From the NCBI GenBank assembly GCA_003117195.1, contig BDSI01000062.1, positions 537,726 to 601,725 of the forward strand: a stretch of 64,000 nt of DNA. Direction: 5' to 3'. Numbering within the stretch: position 1 is the stretch's first letter; every line of letters starts with the position of its first letter. Both the position numbers and the translations under genes were made by a program. The notes below the pieces were generated by a model. That model was not told the origin of the DNA and did not search any database. It worked only from the letters and a program-made list of their open reading frames with translations. Shown here in pieces: positions 1 through 10,891 of the stretch. Origin of the DNA: Eudorina sp. 2006-703-Eu-15. Its lineage: Eukaryota > Chlorophyta > Chlorophyceae > Chlamydomonadales > Volvocaceae.

Positions 1-1358
1 TGCTTGTACGAACCCTCAGGACGGACCCAAAGACCGTTTTCGCGACGCAGATGCCCCGTATTGACTGGATCAGAGAACCATGGGTCAGTGGCATACGCAC
101 GCTTCAGACGCGACGCAAAGTCAGACGCGGCAAAAGGCTGGCTCGCGGTAGACTGACGACGCGTGGCAACAGACAGGATGGCAGCATGCAAGGAAGGATG
201 CCGACTGAGTGCATCAGCAATATTCATGGATCCAGACAGATACTCCCAGGTGAAGTTGAACCGAGCCAGATACTCCATCCAGCGGGCCTGGCGACGATTC
301 AAGGAGGGAACCCCTTGCAGGAAGGTTAGGGGCTTATGGTCAGTCTTGAGCACAAACGGTCGGCCCTCCAAGTAGCAGCGCCATTCCTTCAGAGCGTGCA
401 AGACAGCAAGCAACTCCTGCTCACCCGTGGTGTAACGGGTCTCAGCACCAGAGAACTTCTTACTCGTGAACGCAATGGGTCGACCTTCTTGCAACAACAC
501 GGCGCCAGTGCCATGCAGTGATGCGTCGGTAACGACCTCAACGCGGAACGGTAACGAGTAATCAGGGAAGCGCAGGATGATATCATCAGCAACAGCACGC
601 TTCAGGGTGTCGAAAGCCTTCTGACACTCAGGGGTCCAGGCATCCGCCGAAGTGAAGGCACCCTTACGTGTCAGGTTCGTGAGCGGAGCCGCAATAACCG
701 AATAACGCTCGATGAACTTACGGAAGTAGTTAGTCAGACCCAGAAACTTCCGCAGCTCCTGAAGGTTGGTAGGCGTCGGCCAGTCCCGTACGACAGCAGA
801 TTTACGGGGATCCATGCGAACGCCATCCTTGGAGACGATGTGTCCCAAGTATTCAACCTGAGACTCGGCCCAGTGGCACTTAGAGCGTTTGGCATACAGT
901 TGCTCACGGCGCAGAATGTCAAAAACAAGGCGCAGGTGCTGCAGATGTTCCTCGCGCGTCATCGAGAAAACCAGAATGTCATCCAGATAGCAAACGACAA
1001 ACTTATCGATGTACTGGCGGAAGGTGCGATCCATAACGGCTTGGAACGTTGCAGGAGCGTTCACTAAACCGAAGGACAGGACAGTGTACTCGTAGTGACC
1101 AAAGGGCGTACGGAAGGCAGTTTTCGGGATATCCGACTCAGCAATGCGGATCTGATTGTAGCCCTGCTGAAGGTCAATCGAGCTGAAATAAGCTGCACCC
1201 CGCAGTTTGTCTAACAGATCATCGACGCGCGGGAGGGGGTAACGGTTTTTAACAGTAACCGAATTCAGACCCCGATAATCGATGCACATGCGCAGACCGG
1301 CATCCTTCTTACCCACAAACAGGATCGGGGCAGAATACGGAGATGTGCTCGGTCGAAT
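1..1358 (-). CDS. Ty3/gypsy pol fragment: reverse transcriptase to RNase H (partial)
   Basis: Reading the minus strand from 1358 down to the left edge gives an open Ty3/gypsy polymerase frame. It starts in the RT fingers ([16 protein letters not shown], then [15 protein letters not shown]). It continues through the RT active site CYLDDILVFS near 980-1008 and the RNase H start TDASLHGTGAVLL near 490-535, then leaves the window before integrase. These motifs are directly visible; RT copies element RNA and RNase H removes it from the hybrid. The 5' end is not a natural start: it abuts rearranged LTR sequence at 1359-1483. About 113 bp of its start (1238-1350) is repeated almost exactly at 1486-1598, so this is a second, overlapping copy of the same family, not a simple continuation of the element to its right. 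Confidence 0.9.
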   Translation of the reverse strand, partial: MRPSTSPYSAPILFVGKKDAGLRMCIDYRGLNSVTVKNRYPLPRVDDLLDKLRGAAYFSSIDLQQGYNQIRIAESDIPKTAFRTPFGHYEYTVLSFGLVNAPATFQAVMDRTFRQYIDKFVVCYLDDILVFSMTREEHLQHLRLVFDILRREQLYAKRSKCHWAESQVEYLGHIVSKDGVRMDPRKSAVVRDWPTPTNLQELRKFLGLTNYFRKFIERYSVIAAPLTNLTRKGAFTSADAWTPECQKAFDTLKRAVADDIILRFPDYSLPFRVEVVTDASLHGTGAVLLQEGRPIAFTSKKFSGAETRYTTGEQELLAVLHALKEWRCYLEGRPFVLKTDHKPLTFLQGVPSLNRRQARWMEYLARFNFTWEYLSGSMNIADALSRHPSLHAAILSVATRRQSTASQPFAASDFASRLKRAYATDPWFSDPVNTGHLRRENGLWVRPEGSYK

Positions 1359-1483
1359 CCTACCGGTACCTGACCGGGCGCGAGGACGCTCCCTACTGAG
1401 GGGGGATAATTGTAGTGTATAACGATCCTGGATAAGTATCATGAGATGTCACTGGAAGGCATCGAGACTATACACAACAAGTT
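1359..1483 (+). mobile_element. Inverted 3' end of the same Ty3 family: polypurine tract plus LTR piece
   Basis: On the plus strand, opposite to the flanking pol pieces, a purine-rich tract (GAGGGGGGATAAT, 1398-1410) is followed by TGTAGTGTATAACGATCC, an LTR start. Bases 1411-1463 are the exact reverse complement of 4866-4918, the start of the 5' LTR of the minus-strand element. The piece ends near 1479 with ACAACA. It looks like the 3' end of an element (end of pol, PPT, LTR) wedged backwards between two pol fragments. A template switch, a nested aberrant insertion or an assembly join could each explain it. Confidence 0.7.
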
Positions 1484-2892
1484 TGGTTTTTAACAGTAAC
1501 CGAATTCAGACCCCGATAATCGATGCACATGCGCAGACCGCCATCCTTCTTACCCACAAACAGGATCGGGGCAGAATACGGAGATGTGCTCGGTCGGATC
1601 ATACCTTTCTTCAGCAGATCGGTGACCTGGCGCTTTACCTCATCGAGCTCCAACGGACTAAGCCGATACATGGGCCGAGAGACAGGTTGCGCTCCAGGCA
1701 CCAAAGGTATGGTGTGGTCGACAGGCCGCATAGGAGGAAGTCCCGGGATTTCCTGAAAGACATCGGCATACTCCTCCAACAGAGCTTGCAGATCGGGGTC
1801 AGTTGGCGCGACAGGTTGCACGGCAGCATTCAACTGCAGCTTAGGCCGTACAAGCAAGGCATGAGCACCCTTACGCAACAGACGCACGGCAGCCTTACGC
1901 CCTATGGCTTCAGGCTCTTCATGCCGGCAAATCGCAGCAGCAGCGAAATTCACGCAGGGTGGCTCAGCGCACGCACGATCCCCAGAACAGAAGGGAACCT
2001 TGCACGACAGGGTACCCTTGCGCAGGCGCAGGGCACGTGCAGGGTAATCGACAACCGCCCCAAACTGAGAAAGCGTGGACGAACCCAGAATGTATGTGGC
2101 CACATCAGTCAGTTTGGGCAACACATACGGCTGAGCAGTGAACCGCAACGGACCCACAGCCAGCCTGAGGGTAACCCGTCCCAGAATGGCCTGCTTACCA
2201 CCATCAGCCAGAGTGACATGAGACCGCGCAGATGTAGCAGGTCGCAGCCCAAGGCGTTCCACCTCAGAGGCAGAGATGAAGTCATCGCTGGCGCCCGTAT
2301 CCGCAAGCGCAGTCATGCGGTGGCCAGCAGCAGAGATGGAAACAAGAGGGACGCCTGAACCTGTGAGGGCAGCGGCACCTGGAGACAGAAGGGCAGAAAT
2401 GTGGGGGTCCCCCTCATCGGGAACCACCGGGCCCTTGCGCGGTGCTTCGTACCAGACCTCAGCTGCATAAGGAAAACCAGGCAACGGAGTCGGACGCCCA
2501 GCCACGTCAACACCGTTAAACAGAACGGTACCCGGCCGAAACTGCAAGACACGCTTGAAACCCGCCAACAGAGAGGCCGCCTTCCGAGACATGAACTCAG
2601 GCAACAGAACCTCCGCAGCGGTATCAGGACGCTGACGTTTGCACGATCGGTACCGGGCTACCTGCAGCTGAAGCTCACGCAGAGAGGAGGGGGTAAACCA
2701 GATCGTATGCCCGCTCAGGTCAACAGAGGCAAGGGACGGAACGCAAGGCGCGAAAAGATTACAGAAAGTGTCAAAGCCAGCGCGCGCCGTCCGCGCGTCC
2801 GGCGAAAAACGCCGTCCCACTACGCCCTCAACCTGGCGCAGGACATCAGGCACGATCGCACGCGCTGCACGGAAAGCAGACAGATCAGGCAA
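1468..2892 (-). CDS. Ty3/gypsy pol 5' half: Dam-like domain, protease, start of RT (truncated)
   Basis: This is a 474-codon open frame on the minus strand. The first 150 or so residues resemble the pre-protease domain of the intact element at 46694-54266 (the [11 protein letters not shown] region, a short degenerate TIWFTPSS motif, and [11 protein letters not shown] at its end). An aspartic protease core follows with [10 protein letters not shown] as the DTG active site, then the RT linker and fingers ([30 protein letters not shown]). The frame then runs into the inverted LTR at 1483 and stops a few codons later, so the polymerase is cut off before the YLDD site. It overlaps the end of gag at 2820-2892 in another frame. 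The same frame upstream is closed by a TAG about 20 codons before residue 1, so gag and pol are not one continuous frame here. Confidence 0.85.
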   Translation of the reverse strand: MPDLSAFRAARAIVPDVLRQVEGVVGRRFSPDARTARAGFDTFCNLFAPCVPSLASVDLSGHTIWFTPSSLRELQLQVARYRSCKRQRPDTAAEVLLPEFMSRKAASLLAGFKRVLQFRPGTVLFNGVDVAGRPTPLPGFPYAAEVWYEAPRKGPVVPDEGDPHISALLSPGAAALTGSGVPLVSISAAGHRMTALADTGASDDFISASEVERLGLRPATSARSHVTLADGGKQAILGRVTLRLAVGPLRFTAQPYVLPKLTDVATYILGSSTLSQFGAVVDYPARALRLRKGTLSCKVPFCSGDRACAEPPCVNFAAAAICRHEEPEAIGRKAAVRLLRKGAHALLVRPKLQLNAAVQPVAPTDPDLQALLEEYADVFQEIPGLPPMRPVDHTIPLVPGAQPVSRPMYRLSPLELDEVKRQVTDLLKKGMIRPSTSPYSAPILFVGKKDGGLRMCIDYRGLNSVTVKNQTCCV

Positions 2893-4406
2893 TGCGCCGC
2901 GCGAAACAGCAGACCCAGGCGACTCCCCCTTAGCATCAACCTGGGCAACCTCCTAAGCCTTTTGCCCCCCTTCAGCAGCGGGCAAGTGTCCGCACGGTGG
3001 GCGTTGGAGGCGCATCGGAGGCACAAGCCTTCACCCTTGCGGTAGTTGTACTCCGCCCGAGTGCAGCAGAATTTGTCTAACCACTCCTGATCACGCCGGT
3101 TGTTGCGTCGGGGCCGCTTCGACCGCGGCTGCGCCCAACCGTCGTCCTTCCCCTTGTGGCTTGCGCGAGCCGCGCCGCCCGACTGCTGCTTCCCGCGCCG
3201 CCCTCCATCGCCGCCTTTCGCCGCCCCGGTGGCGGCGGCGGCGGCGGTCGGTGCGCGGCGCTTGGCGCCAGCCGCCGGCGGGACGTCCTCCGCGTCCGAC
3301 AGGTCGGACATGTCCTGCGCAGTCAGGGCATGCAAGCGAACAGAGGACCGGGCTTGTTGCTCAGCAAGCCGCTTATGCTCCAGCCGCCGCTCCATGCCGA
3401 AAGCGAACGTGAGCAGGTCCTGGAAGGTCGGGAAGGTCTGTCCGAGAGAATCAGATGCGCAATCACCAGCGAGCTCAGCAGTCAAGCCCTTGTGAAACCA
3501 GAAGCGCTTCTCGGAATCAGAGACATCAGGAATGGCAGAAATGATAGCCTCAAAGCGGCTATGGTATGCTGCGACCTTATCACCAGAACGCATGCGGTGC
3601 TTGCCAGATGCAAGCTTGTGCCGGGCCTCATCCTCAGCAGACAGGATGCGCGGGGCGAAACGGCTAAGCAAAGCGGTCAGAAGTTCTTCCGAGGTGAAGG
3701 TTTCCTTTGCGGTGGTCCAGGAGTCATGCCACGCCTTCGCCGCACCCTCAAGGGCAGTGGCCAGAAAAAGGCAGCGCATGTTGTCCAGATGACCTCCCTT
3801 CACAACCGCAAAGTAGTTCCTAGCATCCCGTACGAACGCCCGCGTGCGTGCCGCAATTTTGACAGGATCCGCATGCTTAAGGTCAGCAGGCAAGGACAGT
3901 TTCGGCACAGATATGTTCATTTTCAGTACCTCATCGTCGGCGCCCTTCTCGGCCGAGGCCGGGGCCCTCTGACCGGCCGAGCCACCCGCACCAGCCGCAG
4001 CCCCGTTATCGTTGACTGCATGACCAGACCCCAGTACAGCGGGCGTACCGTCAACGGAGTGAACAGGCTCAGGGACTGCAGCAGTGGGAGCTGGGGCAGG
4101 CACAGGCACGTTAGAGGCACCAGGAGGAACAGGGAAAGGCTGCGCAGCGGCGCCGAAAATGGCCGGTGCAGCAGCGTTAAAAACAGGCACGGCATTCGCA
4201 GCAGGTACAGGAACAGCAGGCGGGACCGGACCCCAGCGGACCGGCGGACCCCAACGGTTCACCCGCTGCGGAGCTGCATTCGGAACAGCAGCAGGCACCT
4301 GACCAGGCAGTTGTACCCAACCCAGATAAGGAACATTGCCTAAAAACGGTGCAATGCCGGCCCAGACAGGAGGATATGCAACGTTCGGGTAGTTCGGTGC
4401 GAACAT
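2820..4406 (-). CDS. gag: Ty3/gypsy gag polyprotein
   Basis: This 528-aa frame starts with a Pro/Val/Ala-rich leader. A capsid-like region follows (near residues 170-340, including [17 protein letters not shown] and FRYEAII-type helices), then a basic, Arg/Lys-rich stretch, then one canonical zinc knuckle [14 protein letters not shown] (CX2CX4HX4C). Gag forms the virus-like particle and the knuckle binds element RNA. After the knuckle the frame runs into residues that overlap pol in another frame and do not look like gag, so the natural stop or frameshift lies near 2940-2960. The start Met at 4406 lies about 420 bp downstream of the primer-binding site, as expected for gag. Confidence 0.88.
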   Translation of the reverse strand: MFAPNYPNVAYPPVWAGIAPFLGNVPYLGWVQLPGQVPAAVPNAAPQRVNRWGPPVRWGPVPPAVPVPAANAVPVFNAAAPAIFGAAAQPFPVPPGASNVPVPAPAPTAAVPEPVHSVDGTPAVLGSGHAVNDNGAAAGAGGSAGQRAPASAEKGADDEVLKMNISVPKLSLPADLKHADPVKIAARTRAFVRDARNYFAVVKGGHLDNMRCLFLATALEGAAKAWHDSWTTAKETFTSEELLTALLSRFAPRILSAEDEARHKLASGKHRMRSGDKVAAYHSRFEAIISAIPDVSDSEKRFWFHKGLTAELAGDCASDSLGQTFPTFQDLLTFAFGMERRLEHKRLAEQQARSSVRLHALTAQDMSDLSDAEDVPPAAGAKRRAPTAAAAATGAAKGGDGGRRGKQQSGGAARASHKGKDDGWAQPRSKRPRRNNRRDQEWLDKFCCTRAEYNYRKGEGLCLRCASNAHRADTCPLLKGGKRLRRLPRLMLRGSRLGLLFRAAHCLICLLSVQRVRSCLMSCARLRA

Positions 4407-4827
4407 CGTAACAGAGATGCGGACCGAACGTCACAGATAACCGAACGCGCAACTAAACAAAGAATTCAGAACCTACTCAATCCAGTGGCCTTATCCACTT
4501 CGGCCAAGAAACGGACGAGGTGGTGCCGCAGGTTGCGAAGGCCGATGCGCAGCTTGCGCGGCGCGACAGCCGGCTTTGCCGAACCTGCGGTCACTCAACA
4601 GCTAAGCCACACAGGCAAACTAACAAGGCAATATCGCAAGCTAGTAATGCAAATTACAGACCCTCGTCAGCGGCATCCAGGAGTGCAGCGGCGAGGTCGG
4701 CCATCGGTAGCTCGCGGTCGGGCTGTGTATCCGCTTCCATATGGTTATAAGAAGTAAGTATGAGAACGCGTAGATCGAGATATGAGCGCAACGAGACGCC
4801 CCAGAAGGGACCGTCTCGATACCAAAT
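4407..4827 (-). other. 5' leader of the Ty3 element, with tRNA primer-binding site
   Basis: Between the LTR and gag the minus strand begins, two to three bases after the LTR end, with TGGTATCGAGAC (4813-4824). This matches the common TGGTATC start of primer-binding sites complementary to initiator tRNA-Met. The rest of this stretch of about 400 bp shows no convincing coding frame and is the expected untranslated leader. Confidence 0.7.
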
Positions 4828-4918
4828 TGTTGTATCATGCCTTATCAGAAAAGGACCAGCTGGCAGATGCCTTCCAGTGACATCTCATGATACTTATCCA
4901 GGATCGTTATACACTACA
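4828..4918 (-). repeat. Very short 5' LTR (about 91 bp) of the Ty3 element
   Basis: On the minus strand the LTR starts with TGTAGTGTATAACGATCC at 4918 and ends ...GATACAACA at 4828, giving the usual TG...CA ends, and the primer-binding site follows. Ninety-one bp is unusually short for a Ty3 LTR. Its first 53 bp recur inverted at 1411-1463, and its first 27 bp recur at 34346-34372. Confidence 0.7.
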
Positions 4919-5831
4919 CTATCATGAAGTCCCGCAAGCCCGTCCAGTCAGCAGCCCGTACGTCGTCTCACACCCGCTCCCGCTCCCGCCCGCCACCAGC
5001 GAAGATGGACCCTCCTGGATCCATCACGCTCACAGATAGCGCGGCAGCAGCAGAGTATCATGGAATGACCATGGGGCACCAACGTACGTATACTGGTGGC
5101 GTCTTGCGGCACTATAGCGCCGGCGCCTGCTGCGTGCTGATGACCATACATACCGACGGCCTCGCCCGTTACAGCTAGCTAGCTACGTTGGCAGCGCATA
5201 CTTAAAAGTGAGCTGGGCACACACCGAAGAAAGATAGATAGACCAGCAACGCACACAGGACAACCAGCTGCGGTCTACCCAAGTGTTATAAACCGTAAAA
5301 GGGTCGCTCGGTCGGTCGGTGGACCCTTAGTCCCGACAGTCCCGACCGGGCGTTGCGTTCCAACCGGTCTAGATCTAACCCCAGGCAGCCCGTAGGCGCC
5401 TCATCATCTCATCAACCTCTGCCTACCTAGAACTGCGTGCGCCGCCGGCGCCACGTTCCAGCCGTATGTTACGTCGGACCTGATCGGCTGCATTAATAAC
5501 GGAATACCCTCACACGCCGTGACGCCAGCAGCAGTATGCCTGCCGGGCTAGCCGGGCCGGCTGACTCAACTACTACTCTCTGGATGTCCATCCAATTATT
5601 ACGTACTCGCGCCGCCGCTGTTTCATTCCCAACTGTATGTCACTCGAGCACCAATCCCTCTGAGGTCATCTTGACGGGTGGCCAGTACTTCGGCGGCACG
5701 GTCTGCATGCACGCACGCAGTGGGATGATGACAGGCCACGAAGAATGGTTTGTTACTGCGAACAACGGCGCGCGCGCGGCTGCTGATGAGTATATATGTA
5801 CATACGTACAGCGAGACATACTGTGCCTCAC
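4919..5831. other. Stretch without a firm gene; possible last exon of the Ubl gene and a dispersed repeat
   Basis: A phase-compatible candidate terminal exon of the ubiquitin-like gene lies at 5014-4922 on the minus strand (acceptor ...GATCCAG, 30 codons, stop TGA at 4922-4924, only a few bases from the LTR). It is unverified. Bases 5310-5440 resemble 33275-33375 and are described separately. I see nothing else to support in this interval. Confidence 0.35.
5310..5440 (+). repeat. Dispersed repeat, copy 1 (related to 33275-33375 and 45425-45540)
   Basis: It shares GGTGGACCC...AGTCCCGAC and CGTAGGCGCCTCAT...CATCAACC with 33290-33370. A shorter related copy in a kinase intron (45441 onward) carries CTGATGAGTCCGACAGGG at the matching place, which looks like part of a hammerhead ribozyme core. 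This copy has lost that box. Confidence 0.5.
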
Positions 5832-6655
5832 CAAATCGTAGCCCTGCAGCGCAAAGCCCGTGTGCATGTCCATCTCCAGCAGTGTACGGCTGTCGTACAC
5901 GGACGTCAGCTCCTTGCCGTGCCAGAACAGCTGCTGCTTGTCCTGCGGCACCCCCAGCTTCTCCGCAGCGGCTGCCTTTAGCTCTCCAATGGTCTGCTCG
6001 TAGCGCACCCTGCGTGACAGCGAGCGGAGGGTGAGGCGGGCAGGCAAGGGCAGGCCAGGACAGGAAATGTCATCAGGACAGGCCACCGGAGGCCGTAGCG
6101 AGGCAGGGAATGAAGAAATAAAACCCGACCGTTCGTTGCACGGGAGCAAGCAACCAAGGTTCATTCCAGGGGCTGGCTGAGGTACATCGATCGGACACGC
6201 ACGGGCAGGCGGGGACAACGACGACACTCGGAGGTCGGAGCGAGACAAGTCCGTCGTCGCACCTCACGTCCACCGTCTTGGGCGGCCACTCCTCGCCCCG
6301 CCGCAGCGTCACGAAGATCTGATTACCCAGGTCCTCTCCGTAGGCAGCTGTATGGGCAGAAATGGAGACGATATTTCCAAGAGATGTCCACCCGCGCGTG
6401 CGTGCGTGACCGCGGGGGGGCGCCATGTACGGCGCACGGACACGTGTCGTACAGGATGTGATGAGCGGAACAGCGACCGATTGATCAAAATGGGCGGGCG
6501 AGGTAGATTGGATGGGGCAACGTTGTTGTCAAGGATAGATGGGCGTGGCTGCCGCCGTGCATCGATTCCGTGCCGCCGAGATACGTATCATCGCCGATCC
6601 GGAGAGCACGCACCAGATGCAGCCCTACGTACCTGCCCAGTTCTCCCGGTAGGTG
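5832..6655 (-). CDS. Ubiquitin-like domain protein (three exons seen, gene incomplete)
   Basis: Three minus-strand exons join in phase: one ending at 6633 (start uncertain, at or above 6655; ...RTYRENWA), 6347-6263 (AAYGEDLGNQIFVTLRRGEE, PKTVDVR) and 6009-5832 (VRYEQTIGELKAAAAEKLG, QQLFWHGKELTSVYDSRTLL, TGFALQGYDL). All have GT donors and AG acceptors. Joined, they make a ubiquitin-like beta-grasp fold of about 80 residues: first strand IFVTLRR, helix TIGELKAAAAEKLGVP, third strand QQLFWHGKEL. No C-terminal Gly-Gly processing site is visible, so it is probably an integral Ubl domain of a larger protein. The fold is somewhat like Ubl domains at the N-terminus of UHRF-type E3 ligases, but no other domain was found, so the function is open. 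The next exon may be 5014-4922; upstream exons were not identified. Confidence 0.65.
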
Positions 6656-8470
6656 CGCGTGTTACCTGCCGTACATGCATTACCAATCCCCGCCTATTCC
6701 GCGCACAGCCCCGCTGCTGTCGGGGTCTTCTTAGTCACCGTCCCAGTTTCCAGAACGAAGCCGCTGCAGCAGGATTGGAAACGGAGCAGAGGGGCACCGG
6801 CCCCAGCCCCAGTCCAGCCTGGGCCAGGTCACCGTGCGGAGGTGCCCCCCCTTCTCCCGACTGATGAGTCATCATGCATGACGGCGTGCGTGGCGCTCCC
6901 GGTGTGCTCCCAGCCGTGCGGCGGTGGGCGTACGTACGTGCGACCCGTGGGTCATCAACTGGAGGCGACCGTATTAGGATAGCGGCGCGGAAGCACATCC
7001 CCCTTACCTTAATCAAGAAAGCGCGGCGCCGGGGCACAGCGACCTCTTCCTCCCCCAACCCCCCCTGTGACAGCGTGTTCCTAACAAGGACGTACGACAT
7101 ACGATGTACGTACGATGTACGACCGCACGCGCGCAATATGCTCTCACCCATGGGGTACTCGGCGGGGACAGAGAATGAAGGACAGAGAATGAAGGACACC
7201 CGGGGACGGAACCTCGTGGGGCTAGAGCGAATCTTGGAGCTAGACCGAAGATATACCTGCCGGGCAGGCGACGACGGCGAGCGAGGAATGGAATGGCATG
7301 GAATGGTTCAATGACAGCGACAGCTGTATACCGTCCGTCGTGAAATGGTTCAATAATGCCAGCTGCTGTATACCGTCCTTCCCTCGGAGGGAGGACCGAC
7401 GCGCGCGGAGGCGGGCGGTGCTACGTACAGGCCGCGCGGCGGGGCAGCGCGATACCCCTCGAATCCCCCCGAAGCCCCCCCTCAGACAAGCCAACCGCGA
7501 CCCTGCATGGTTGAGAGATAAGTATTTACCCGACCCGGGACACCTGGGGACAAGGACTCGTTGCGAGATAGATAGATATACAGGTATGCAGCTGCCGGCA
7601 GGACGCTTGCTTGGTGCGGCGGCGCGGTGTCAGGCTTGCCTTCGGCGCGTTTACTTCAGCGTCGACTCCGTTCGGGCTTGCAGGTGTCGGAAGGAATCAG
7701 AAGCTAGCGCCGTATGTAGCGGGTAGGTTTGGGTGTGGGGGTGATTTCCACGTACCTTGGAATGTGTGCGGTGTGCCTAGCTAGTCTGCCGGGCTAGACT
7801 GCCGCTCCCGCGCTGATTCGCCTTCTGCCTCGTGGTTTCGCCGTTTCTGAACAGCCCAATGCTGATACCGACCGTGTCTCAACAGCGGTCAGGCTGCCGC
7901 GCAGATGGGAGACCAGGCCTCAGTAGGCTGCTTACCCTGCCGCCCAGGCGTTGCTTCTGTCCGTTGCTTGGTTTGAGGTTCTGATAGATCGGCCCAGCCT
8001 ATCTAGGGACGGCATCGCAACGCAGCACGACAGGTCGATCGCCCGCCGCGAGCGAGCGGGCGCCGCAGCCCTGCTGCAACTGCCTGCCGGCCTCGGACCT
8101 TCCCAGAACTCTGCGTGCCCGACGCTCTCCATCCGCTCGCTGCTGCGGCGTGAATTCCCAGGCAAGTAAGTGATGAGATCCGCCGCAACATAATGAATAT
8201 AGTATGTGCTGGCATGAGGCACGGCGTGAGGGAGGCGAGACGCCGGGGATAAGGATCGGCGGAACGAGGTCAGGTGCGCACCGCTCAGCGGGTATGGAAC
8301 CGATGCAATGTGTGTGACGTACCTGCCTGCCGTGACTGCAGCCGCCGCGAGGCCGCAGACGAATGGCACCGAACCGATTCTACAATGCGAAATGCCAAAC
8401 TGACAGTAGTTACGAAGTCGCCGTCTTGCGCCACGTTGTCGGAGGGCCGCAGGGACATCATACCTACTCA

Positions 8471-8697
8471 CCGCCACGCGGACCCGTAACCACACACCTC
8501 GCTGCGACGACTCTACCTAGGAAATAACGGTACCGCCACCCGGGCCCATAACCACCCCGCTGCGCCGCTACATACCAACAAACGAAACCGACGTGGCTGT
8601 TTCGTTCCTCGTTGGCCACACCATACCGACCGGGGTCGCACGGGGCACCCTCGATGCCGCCACCCGATCCCGTAACCACACACCCCGCTGTGACGAC
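8471..8697 (+). repeat. Three spaced copies of a motif of about 40 bp
   Basis: Copies start near 8471, 8533 and 8657. Each reads approximately CCGCCACSCGGWCCCGTAAC followed by CACACACCCCGCTG and GACGAC. They are separated by unrelated spacers. The role is unknown. Confidence 0.6.
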
Positions 8698-8801
8698 AGC
8701 GACGACGATACCGACCTACACGCGGGTGCCCGCCGTCCACCGACCTGCTCTGCACGCGGACTCATCGCCGCGCCTCGTGTCGCCATAGCACGTGCCTCGT
8801 G

Positions 8802-8843
8802 TAATGCCACGTAAGGCCACGTAATGCCACGTAACGCCACGCA
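8802..8843 (+). repeat. Ten-base tandem repeat (GCCACGTAAT type)
   Basis: Four near-identical units of GCCACGTAAN occur in a row. It is a simple tandem repeat with no coding potential. Confidence 0.6.
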
Positions 8844-10096
8844 CCCTGTGTGCTGTCGGTAACTCGTGTCCCGGTACTCATTGGCCGACGACTACGTACC
8901 ACACCAGCTCCGCCATCCATGTATGCGAGCAGCAAGTCTATCCGGTAATTCCAGTCAGCGTGCCGCGCCATGATACTGGTTCCTCGCGCGCCGCGATAGG
9001 AATCCGATGCATAGCATCATCTACGATCTCACACCAGGATTCACAAACCACACTCGCACCATATCCCGCGTTCTCAGAACATAAGCAAATACACACGCAA
9101 ACAGCAAACAACGGGGCTGCAGACAAACATACCTGCCGTACACACACACACGAGCACATAGCCGCACCGCCCGCCCCCATTCCTGCCCTTGCTTGATCCA
9201 GCCATAGCCCCAGGTCGGGGAGGCACGCTGTGGGTGAGAAGAGTGAGCGACATGCATGGCCAGTGATCCACCATCCATCGCTCGCCCACGAAACGAAACA
9301 AACATAACAAAACAAAACGAAACGCTCTCCGGCGTCCTCTCTGGATTCCTCCACACAATCAATCTGTCCCTCGCTCTCGGTCACAGCGCACAACAGCAAA
9401 CACAGATAGACCCGCAGTACGTAGCAGCAGGACCACGAAGTGGTCCGCAGTCTCCCCGATAGAAGCCCCGAAACCGCGTTGAGTTCGAACCGTACAAGTA
9501 CGGTAAGAGCATGTGCGCAACACCCGGGCGGGCCTGAACGAACTGCCTGCGACGACCGCCAGCAGCAATAACAAAGAAGCACGCTCCGGATGCCCAAACT
9601 GCATATCTGTCTATCTCTTGCTTCTGCGACTTGTACATACACGCTTCATACACGCTTCTTTCCTGCGTGGGACTATGTAAATGGTACGTACCTCCCCACC
9701 CCACACATTCTTCCCGCTCCTGCGGCAAAAACCACGGACACTGCAAAGGACACTGAACCTCATGCATTCACCCCTCTTGACACCTTGACGCCGCGGGGAA
9801 TAAGCGCTGTCCTGGCATGCAAGTTCACAGCACATGACAGCTGCGTGCCGTGTCGTGTGATGGTTTTGAAAGCTGCAGAAGGATGAATTACCACCGCCGC
9901 GATAGATACATCTGGAACAAACCAATTACCCGTCAGGTACCGAATGTCGCTCATCAGCGACCGACTGCCACCCCACGCACTATCTATCCGGCCCCCACGC
10001 ACGGGCCGCACAACGACGACTGTACGACTGTACGACCGTACAAACCACCGGCCCCGACGGTGATGCCAGCCAGCCGGGACTCCAGCGAGTCAATAT

Positions 10097-10180
10097 GCAC
10101 GTACGGCACCAGCACCGCAGTTAAGACGCACGGCAGTTAATATGCACGGCACCAGCACCGCAGTTAAGACGCACACCGAT
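10097..10180 (+). repeat. Tandem duplication of about 47 bp
   Basis: The segment GGCACCAGCACCGCAGTTAA plus GACGCAC occurs twice, about 47 bp apart. Confidence 0.6.
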
Positions 10181-10891
10181 ATGACAATTAATGACTGCAA
10201 CAGCACGTCAGAATCCGAGCCAAGCAATTTGCGCACGTGCACAAGTCCGGACGAGGGAAACACACCTGTATGTACGACACCCATGCGACACCCGTGGCCG
10301 CCGTGGGGACGCAGTGGGGGCTGCAGGCGCTAGGCGCCGCCCTACCGCCCTACCTACCTACCGGGCCGCAAGCGGCTGCCTTCTCAGGCCCGTACCGAAT
10401 GGGTCGCGAAGCCGCACCGGGGCAGGCACACCAGAGCGCGCCGTGCCCGGGACTGCACTGCCTTCGCCATCAGACAACGCTGCACTGCTGGCCGTCAGAT
10501 TTTGCCCTCGCCCTCGCCTTTTTTATGGGGTGAGTATGTTGCAGGTTACCTGGCATATATATGGGGCCCTGGGTTGGGTCAAAGTGGGTTGCTTTGCTTG
10601 ACACACCGCACTGCCGGCAGCCAGCGGTTGCACACCGCACTGGGAGATAGAGGCTGCGCACTGCACCGCCTGACACGCTGGCACGGGCACAGGCACTGGG
10701 ATTGGCACTGGCACGACTGGCACTGGCACTGGCAGCCAGGGGCCGCGGTCCAGAGCCTTCCTGGCCCACCCCGCGCGGCCGCGTCCGCCCCCACATGAAC
10801 CAAAGCACAACCAAACCCCCCCGCCGTCGCCAGCACGCACGCACGCACGCAGCCCCCTCCCCAGCCTCCTTCCCCAGCCCCCCTCCGCTGT

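Larger units (their letters stand above)
6660..10891. other. Long stretch with no gene I can support; short tandem repeats
   Basis: Open frames here (for example minus-strand 8938-9642) are rich in Cys, Val and Arg, lack domain-like patterns, and sit on CA/GT and CGTA-rich sequence. Short tandem duplications occur near 7303-7372, 8471-8697, 8802-8843 and 10097-10180. The part just left of 10892 should be the 3' UTR of the DUF3754 gene. Upstream exons of the Ubl gene could be hidden here but could not be recognised. Confidence 0.4.

Noticed and set aside
1441..2358. 305-codon plus-strand frame across the retrotransposon
   Set aside because: It is the antisense of protease and pol coding sequence with no domain of its own.
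3156..4343. 395-codon plus-strand frame over gag
   Set aside because: It is the antisense of gag. The gag strand has a zinc knuckle and capsid-like region; this one is Arg-rich noise.
1411..4866. Interpretation of the 53-bp inverted repeats as terminal repeats of a DNA transposon
   Set aside because: The ends are better explained as LTR starts (TG..., with a polypurine tract on one side and a primer site on the other), and no matching target duplication flanks them.
6860..6885. CTGATGAGTCATCATGCATG as a possible hammerhead core
   Set aside because: It can form the five-base-pair stem GTCAT/ATGAC, but the GAAA box and the other two stems are absent, and it is not part of a repeat family.
8938..9642. 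234-codon minus-strand frame
   Set aside because: It is Cys/Val-rich with no domain pattern and partly covers CA-rich simple sequence. No splice context was found.
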